A DNA stretch of 39,805 bases from Bacillota bacterium (GTDB taxonomy: Bacteria; Bacillota; Clostridia; Acetivibrionales; DTU013): assembly GCA_023411645.1 (NCBI GenBank), contig JAEYON010000141.1, positions 1 through 39,805 of the forward strand, given 5' to 3'. Shown here piece by piece: positions 36,091-39,805 of this stretch (position 1 is the first letter of the stretch; each line of letters starts with the position of its first letter). The position numbers were made by a program, and so were the translations under genes. The notes under the pieces are model-generated. The model saw only the letters and a list, made by a program, of their open reading frames with translations. It was not told the origin of the DNA and did no database searches.

Positions 36091-36115
36091 GTAACCTTCT
36101 GTAACTTCCTGTAAA
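36091..36115. repeat. Three (T)GTAAC-type repeats at 10-bp period near the att junction
   Basis: GTAACCTTCT, GTAACTTCCT and GTAAAGGTTG start at 36091, 36101 and 36111, each preceded by T. They lie 17 bases inside the element from the tRNA fragment, where core-proximal protein binding sites are expected. Function is inferred from position only. Confidence 0.4.
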
Positions 36116-36168
36116 GGTTGATATTAAGCCATTTGCTGTTTCTGTTCTGTGATACATTGAGGTGTTTT

Positions 36169-36209
36169 TTGACTACTTTTATTATCAATAGTAGTCAAAT
36201 AGTAGTCAA
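36169..36209. repeat. Direct and inverted AGTAGTCAA repeats, probable integrase arm sites
   Basis: ATAGTAGTCAA occurs twice in perfect tandem (36188-36198 and 36199-36209), and its inverse TTGACTACT lies at 36169-36177. Short repeated sites about 100-150 bases from the core are typical arm-binding sites of tyrosine integrases of the Tn916 type. The segment 36075-36318 holds no gene. Confidence 0.55.
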
Positions 36210-36318
36210 TGACAACTGCGGAGAACAAGAGGTTTGTAAGAGAAACTTTCGTTTTTTTGAAATAGGTGGTAAAATAAGCGTGTGAAACCTAAAAATAGTG
36301 TTGTTTAAGGGATGTTAG

Positions 36319-37146
36319 ATGCGTAGAAAGAGTAAAAAGAGAAAAATATTATTGTTTTGCATAATTGGGATTTTATTAATTATTATCCTTAACTTTCTAA
36401 TTCCAATATTGATTAATGAGGCATATATAGCGAACAGTGGATATCTTACCCTTTGGGGTGCTAGTGATGTATTAGTTTTTTATGGAACTATATTAAGTTT
36501 TTTAGGTACAGTTATTTTAGGTACATTAACATATTTTCTAAATATTAAAGCAAATGACTTAAATGAAAAAGCAAATAATATAAATAGAAGAGCAAACGAT
36601 ATAAATAAGCGATTAATTCTACTGGAAGAAGAGAAATTTAAACTAGAATTACAACCATATGTTCTTATTACAAATTGGAAACTTTATAAGGATGATATCT
36701 TTAATATAATATCTTTCCCCGAAAAGTTATATATTCATATCGAAAAGGCTGAATCTAGCAACACAAAAACCGCAATAATGTGTCTATCATTGTTTTTTAC
36801 TAACACAAGTAATTCTTATACTGTTCTTAATTATTGGACTGCTCAGGTTTGCAATCTGAATGATGAGTCAACCATTGATAATTGGGCTAATGGAACGTCT
36901 AATCAACATAACAATAAACTTTATTTGCAGCCTGGTGTGACGGGAGAAATTGCATTTTATTGCACTAAGGAGAAAATGGAAAGTTTTAGATCAAAAAAGA
37001 TAAAATTAGAAATGATTCTAGAAAATCGGTTTAGCGAAAAATTTAAAGAGGAAATTGACATTGTGGTAGCGCAATTGGCGGAGCTAGGAAGTGACATGTG
37101 GCATTTATATTTAAGCCCACAAAACTATAGGATAAATAAAATTTAA
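36319..37146 (+). CDS. AT-rich two-TM coiled-coil protein, cargo of unknown function
   Basis: A 275-residue protein I do not recognise as a named family. Residues 1-9 are very basic (MRRKSKKRK); a first membrane helix spans about 10-33 and a second about 52-74 (YGTILSFLGTVILGTLTYFL). A short coiled coil with repeated KAND/KANN/RAND-x-INxR follows (77-105), then a soluble domain of about 170 residues with a beta-rich look (PYVLITNWKLY, LQPGVTGEIAFYC). Similar plans occur in accessory genes of mobile elements. The coding sequence is much more AT-rich than the chromosomal genes to the left, a sign of transfer. AAGGGA lies 7 bases before the ATG. It lies between the att junction and the integrase remnant. 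Confidence 0.75.
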   Translation: MRRKSKKRKILLFCIIGILLIIILNFLIPILINEAYIANSGYLTLWGASDVLVFYGTILSFLGTVILGTLTYFLNIKANDLNEKANNINRRANDINKRLILLEEEKFKLELQPYVLITNWKLYKDDIFNIISFPEKLYIHIEKAESSNTKTAIMCLSLFFTNTSNSYTVLNYWTAQVCNLNDESTIDNWANGTSNQHNNKLYLQPGVTGEIAFYCTKEKMESFRSKKIKLEMILENRFSEKFKEEIDIVVAQLAELGSDMWHLYLSPQNYRINKI

Positions 37147-37182
37147 CATCCAGACTATAACACACAAGCGCATGTGTATAGT

Positions 37183-37648
37183 TCATACATTTGACTTGTA
37201 TTTTTGTGATTCTTCCTTCTTCGGATTCACAAAGCCTTCCATAAGATCGGCGGCATGCAGGTCAGCACTCCTGAGAGCATGGGAGTATATATTGAGTGTT
37301 GTAGATGTGTTGGCATGTCCCAGCCTGGAGGATAGTGCCCGGACATTCAAACCTTTATTTATAAGCAGTGTGGCTGCCGTGTGCCTGACGGCGTGGAAAT
37401 TGACAGATTCCATACCATGTCGCTTCATAAATTCCGGGAACCACTTGCTCACAGAGTCCACATGCATGAGCGGCCGTCCCAGTGGGTGAAGATCCAATCA
37501 TTATCATCTCATAGATCACCTGCAGAAGCCCGTTCACCGTTTTGCTCAAGCTTATAGTTGTGGACGTCAGCTTTGTTCCATTACTGTCGTATCCTTTAGA
37601 AACAATGATTTGATAAGAGTTTTCGCCACGCTTACGGATAGATGCCAT
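37183..37648 (-). pseudogene. Tyrosine recombinase/integrase remnant, internally deleted and frameshifted
   Basis: Reading leftward, the gene starts at 37648 with MASIRKRGENSYQIIVSKGY, the arm-binding N-terminus of phage/ICE integrases, but after about 30 codons it passes directly into the end of the catalytic domain. In one frame NDWIFTHWDGR appears after a stop codon; a frameshift then leads to MHVDSVSKWFPEF, HAVRHTAATLLINKG (catalytic Arg of the RxxH motif), LSSRLGHANTSTTLNIYSHA (catalytic HxxR-equivalent region and the expected Tyr) and the tail ending at 37183. Roughly 230 residues of the usual ~390, including the first catalytic Arg, are missing. It cannot be active. It points toward the att junction, as in intact elements. 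Confidence 0.85.
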
Positions 37649-37663
37649 TTTTATGCATCCGGC

Positions 37664-38794
37664 CTACTTTTTTAGCCACTCTTCGAATTCTTTGGTTATG
37701 AGGCTCATTTTTTCTTCATCACTATTATTCTTTGCGGTCTCAAACTCTTTGAGTGTAATATCTCTTTTACTCTGGGCTTCCATCAACCAGGAATTAAACT
37801 CCTCTTTGGTCATTTTTTTGTATCTGATTCTTGCAAAATGGGTTTTATATGCACGGTTATATGCTTTAAGAATAGGATCAGCGTCTATTTTCTTTGCATA
37901 TTGCCGGGAAGCACCTATCTCCCTGCATGTTTTATTTCCTTCGTTAAAAATATTGTTGCAATATGCGGTATTGTAATTATCGACAAGCATAAAATACTTA
38001 TTGCAATTTTTGCATTTTTTAATAACGAAGTTATGCTTTAAGATTTTCAGCAGTTCAAGGTTAAGCGTGGAAATGGGATCTTCATAGATATAATTCTCGC
38101 GAGTATTTACAACTAGTTTTTTTACTTTTTCTATCATTTTTTCATCTAATTTTTTGTTAAACATATCCCATCCCTTGGTTTTATAAAATATTGGGAATGT
38201 TTCTTTATCTGCAACCGAAAAAACTTTTGCCGCAAATGTATATTTGCTTAATTCTTGACCATAATCGCCAATTGACGAATATATTAAAAATCGTTGGTGA
38301 ATAGAAAGATTGGCTATTAGTTCATTGTTATTTAGGTTATAACAAAAATCTATTAGCTCTTTTATTCCTTTTTGATATTCTAAAAAATCCATCTGTTCAT
38401 CAAGGGCGCCACCAGCAGACATGAGACTATTATAGGGGATTATTTCTTCATATCTAGTCAATAACTCAAAACGTGCTCGTGCTTCTAATTGTGTCTTAAA
38501 ATCTTCGTTACTAACGCCCATTAGTTCTAACTCTACACGATGTAAAATATTATCTTCCTCAGCCTCTTTTATTTTGTTGATAGCTTCAGTCGTGAACTCT
38601 TTATCATTAAGTTTCGTCAACATATACAAACGGTCTTCTTCGTATTTGCTAAAATCACAATTTAAAAAAGCAATTAGGTTTTCACCAATTCCATATTCTA
38701 TTCTTACTGAATTATCTGTAGGTTCGTATATCCGGAGTTGCATTTTGTTAAAATCGAACTCGATGTATTCTCCAAGCGGATAGTCCTGTTTCAT
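37664..38794 (-). CDS. DUF6076 family protein
   Basis: A 376-residue protein. The C-terminal third has the zinc-finger-like pattern CKNCNKYFMLVDNYNTAYCN followed by GNKTCREIG and ARIRYKKMTKEEF, which I recognise as the DUF6076 type; the family is frequent on clostridial integrative elements and its function is unknown. The N-terminal part is mostly helical and acidic with no identified domain. The chain ends with a Lys/Glu-rich helix (MSLITKEFEEWLKK). ATG 38794 is preferred because AAAGGA is 10 bases upstream; ATG 38803 is too close to it, and an open frame to 38866 adds a hydrophobic stretch without a ribosome binding site. Base composition is AT-rich like the other cargo gene. It ends 16 bases before the integrase remnant's start. 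Confidence 0.75.
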   Translation of the reverse strand: MKQDYPLGEYIEFDFNKMQLRIYEPTDNSVRIEYGIGENLIAFLNCDFSKYEEDRLYMLTKLNDKEFTTEAINKIKEAEEDNILHRVELELMGVSNEDFKTQLEARARFELLTRYEEIIPYNSLMSAGGALDEQMDFLEYQKGIKELIDFCYNLNNNELIANLSIHQRFLIYSSIGDYGQELSKYTFAAKVFSVADKETFPIFYKTKGWDMFNKKLDEKMIEKVKKLVVNTRENYIYEDPISTLNLELLKILKHNFVIKKCKNCNKYFMLVDNYNTAYCNNIFNEGNKTCREIGASRQYAKKIDADPILKAYNRAYKTHFARIRYKKMTKEEFNSWLMEAQSKRDITLKEFETAKNNSDEEKMSLITKEFEEWLKK

Positions 38795-38904
38795 AATCGC
38801 CATATCCTTTCGTGATAGAAAATAGTGAATATGCAAAAATAGATATATCAATAATTCTACATTCAAATACCTATTTTCTATTTAATACTATTGCTCATGG
38901 TACT

Positions 38905-38933
38905 ATACTATATCATATAGAGTGATAAGTCAA
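38905..38933 (-). promoter_or_regulatory. Sigma-A-type promoter for the DUF6076 gene
   Basis: On the minus strand TTGACT (38933-38928) and TAGTAT (38910-38905) are separated by 17 bases. A weaker plus-strand pair, TTGCTC (38891-38896) and CATATA (38914-38919), also with 17-base spacing, could serve the divergent excisionase-like remnant, so the two promoters would overlap. Confidence 0.5.
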
Positions 38934-38947
38934 TAAAGACTCTATAT
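38915..38947. promoter_or_regulatory. 9-bp inverted repeat overlapping divergent promoters
   Basis: ATATAGAGT (38915-38923) and ACTCTATAT (38939-38947) are exact inverse complements around a 15-base centre. The dyad covers the -35 element of the DUF6076 promoter and the -10 of the weak divergent promoter, so a repressor site controlling both directions is plausible. Confidence 0.45.
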
Positions 38948-38968
38948 TCTATTGAACGAAGGGGGAAA

Positions 38969-39187
38969 ATGGCTATACCGACCAGGGTAATAAAAAGTAT
39001 CGACGAATTACCAGCTTTCTTGAAGGTTTAAGATATACAAGATGTTATGCAAATAAGCAAGGTAACAGCATCTAAATGGGTAAACAAGGTATATTCCTAA
39101 AATAAGGATCGGAAAAAGAATCCTGATTCCAAAGTACGCATTCATTTAGTGGGTGAAAAAAACATTGGTAAACAACTCGTGGTTTAG
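38969..39187 (+). pseudogene. Excisionase-like helix-turn-helix gene broken by stops and frameshifts
   Basis: From ATG 38969 the frame reads MAIPTRVIKSIDELPAFLKV, then a TAA at 39029 where GAA (Glu) is expected, then DIQDVMQISKVTASKWVNK. A frameshift leads to PKIRIGKRILIPKYAFI, a TAG where a Gln or Glu codon is expected, and WV; a shift in the following A-run restores KNIGKQLVV and a TAG at 39185-39187. Joined, the pieces give a small DNA-binding protein of the MerR-like excisionase type common in clostridial elements. At least two nonsense changes and two frameshifts make it non-functional. An AAGGGGG ribosome binding site is still present before the ATG. Confidence 0.8.
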
Positions 39188-39203
39188 TGAGGAGGGGATA
39201 TTT

Positions 39204-39449
39204 TTGAAACTTAGGACAATAGATCGCAGATTTAACGAGTACAAATCTACTATTGATCCAAATACCTGCATTCCGCGCCATGCATGGCGGCAGATTGTGG
39301 TCACCAAAAAACAGAAGTCTACAAGGCAGTCGGGAAGCAGGTATCTACATGATCTGGACGAAATGGTCCAGTATCTGCAAAACCCTCCGGCTGAGATTGA
39401 AGCGAGTCCGGTCTCCACTTACGGGATGCTTCGCAGGGCGGGAGGTTGA
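39204..39449 (+). CDS. Small basic protein, possible DNA-binding
   Basis: An 81-residue protein starting MKLRTIDRRFNEYKSTIDP. TTG 39204 is chosen because GGAGGGG lies 6 bases before it; the open frame continues upstream to GTG 39153, but that part is the out-of-frame tail of the broken excisionase gene. The middle, IPRHAWRQIVVTKKQKSTRQ followed by GSRYLHDLDEMVQYL, vaguely recalls the recognition helix and wing of small helix-turn-helix proteins (a site for binding, then a GxRYL strand). I do not assign a family. It is followed 4 bases later by the next small gene, so they probably form one transcript. Confidence 0.55.
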   Translation: MKLRTIDRRFNEYKSTIDPNTCIPRHAWRQIVVTKKQKSTRQSGSRYLHDLDEMVQYLQNPPAEIEASPVSTYGMLRRAGG

Positions 39450-39453
39450 TATT

Positions 39454-39744
39454 GTGAGTGCTATCTGTAGAACGTCCGAAATTACTGACGCTATCAGGAA
39501 CAGGATACCTAACCGGCTTGAGTTTGACTGCTGTGAGGATTGCGGAAACAAACTATTTAACCCTTTACATATGAATATCCGTTGGCGCGTAAAGTATAAG
39601 CTGGCCCTTTGCGACGCCTGCGTGGACTGCAGGGATGGACTGAAATGGATAGGTGTACCAGATTATTCTCAGGGACAAGAGGCAAAGGTTATAGATGTAA
39701 TTAAAGATATCTCGCACGGCAAGATGACCGTCGTAAGGGCATAA
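39454..39744 (+). CDS. Small cysteine-rich protein of unknown function
   Basis: A 96-residue protein read from GTG 39454, with GGAGG 8 bases ahead (inside the end of the preceding gene). Two cysteine clusters, CCEDCG (near residue 30) and CDACVDC (near 55-60), could form a zinc ribbon. The rest is unremarkable (KVIDVIKDISHGKMTVVRA at the end). A longer frame open from 39253 overlaps the preceding gene in another frame and is not used. In the last 60 bases of the window a GAGGTG followed directly by ATG 39800 may be the start of another gene that leaves the window, but spacing is poor. Confidence 0.55.
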   Translation: MSAICRTSEITDAIRNRIPNRLEFDCCEDCGNKLFNPLHMNIRWRVKYKLALCDACVDCRDGLKWIGVPDYSQGQEAKVIDVIKDISHGKMTVVRA

Positions 39745-39805
39745 TTGCATTTCCCGACGAACGAATAAACCTCAAATCCATTGATTTTGTTGTGAGGTGA
39801 TGTAC

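Larger units (their letters stand above)
36029..39805. mobile_element. Integrase-proximal end of a decayed tRNA-Arg integrative element
   Basis: The left boundary is the tRNA-Arg 3' fragment. The contents are arm-site-like repeats, an AT-rich two-TM gene, a deleted tyrosine integrase oriented toward the boundary, a DUF6076 gene, a broken excisionase-like gene and two small genes. Orientation of the tRNA fragment implies the element extends rightward and that the intact tRNA-Arg lies beyond the window. With integrase and excisionase both broken it should be unable to excise by itself. The right boundary is not seen, so the end given is the window edge. Confidence 0.75.

Noticed and set aside
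36029..36110. Complete tRNA gene
   Set aside because: Only the anticodon loop to CCA is present; the D arm, 5' acceptor strand and 5' anticodon stem are missing.
39153..39203. Upstream extension of the small basic protein gene
   Set aside because: It is the out-of-frame tail of the broken excisionase gene (encoding KKTLVNNSWFSEE by shift); GGAGGGG points to TTG 39204.

Overview
The window looks like a chromosomal segment of an anaerobic, endospore-type Clostridia (Firmicutes). The reasons are GerMN-domain lipoprotein and AMIN/Amidase_3 genes, strong AGGAGG-type ribosome binding sites, frequent TTG and GTG starts, a YesM/YesN-type sensor-regulator pair, and a CoA-disulfide reductase fused to rhodanese. 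I do not name a species; this rests on gene content only.

Layout. 1-4743: the 3' end of queH, a secreted N-acetylmuramoyl-L-alanine amidase, a GerMN lipoprotein, an XTP/dITP pyrophosphatase (RdgB/HAM1 family) and a YfcE-type phosphodiesterase. 4860-17556: a compact same-strand block of eight genes whose stops and starts overlap or nearly touch: a large membrane protein with a GATase-like domain, an ABC ATPase, an ABC-2 permease, a membrane/coiled-coil protein, a MoxR AAA+ ATPase, a DUF58 protein, a BatA-type VWA protein and a double-VWA membrane protein. This is the least understood conserved system here. 17718-24536: a sugar-uptake unit with a YesM-type histidine kinase, a YesN/AraC-type response regulator, a solute-binding lipoprotein and two permeases. 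It has no ATPase, so a shared MsmK-type ATPase elsewhere is expected. 24622-26292 (minus): CoA-disulfide reductase/NADH oxidase with rhodanese. 26673-32865: glutamate synthase large and small subunits (gltB, gltD). 32937-35958: two divergent MATE exporters.

36029 to the right edge is the integrase-proximal end of a degraded integrative element. A 46-nt copy of the 3' half of a tRNA-Arg(UCU) gene, still followed by its terminator, marks the junction. Next come direct and inverted repeats that look like integrase arm sites, an AT-rich two-TM cargo gene, a tyrosine integrase reduced by internal deletion and frameshift, a DUF6076 gene, an excisionase-like gene broken by stops and frameshifts, and two small intact genes. 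The intact tRNA-Arg and the other end should lie to the right of the window.

Several start sites were set by ribosome binding site, promoter position or family N-terminus rather than by the longest open frame; these are noted per gene. All promoter and terminator calls are by eye.
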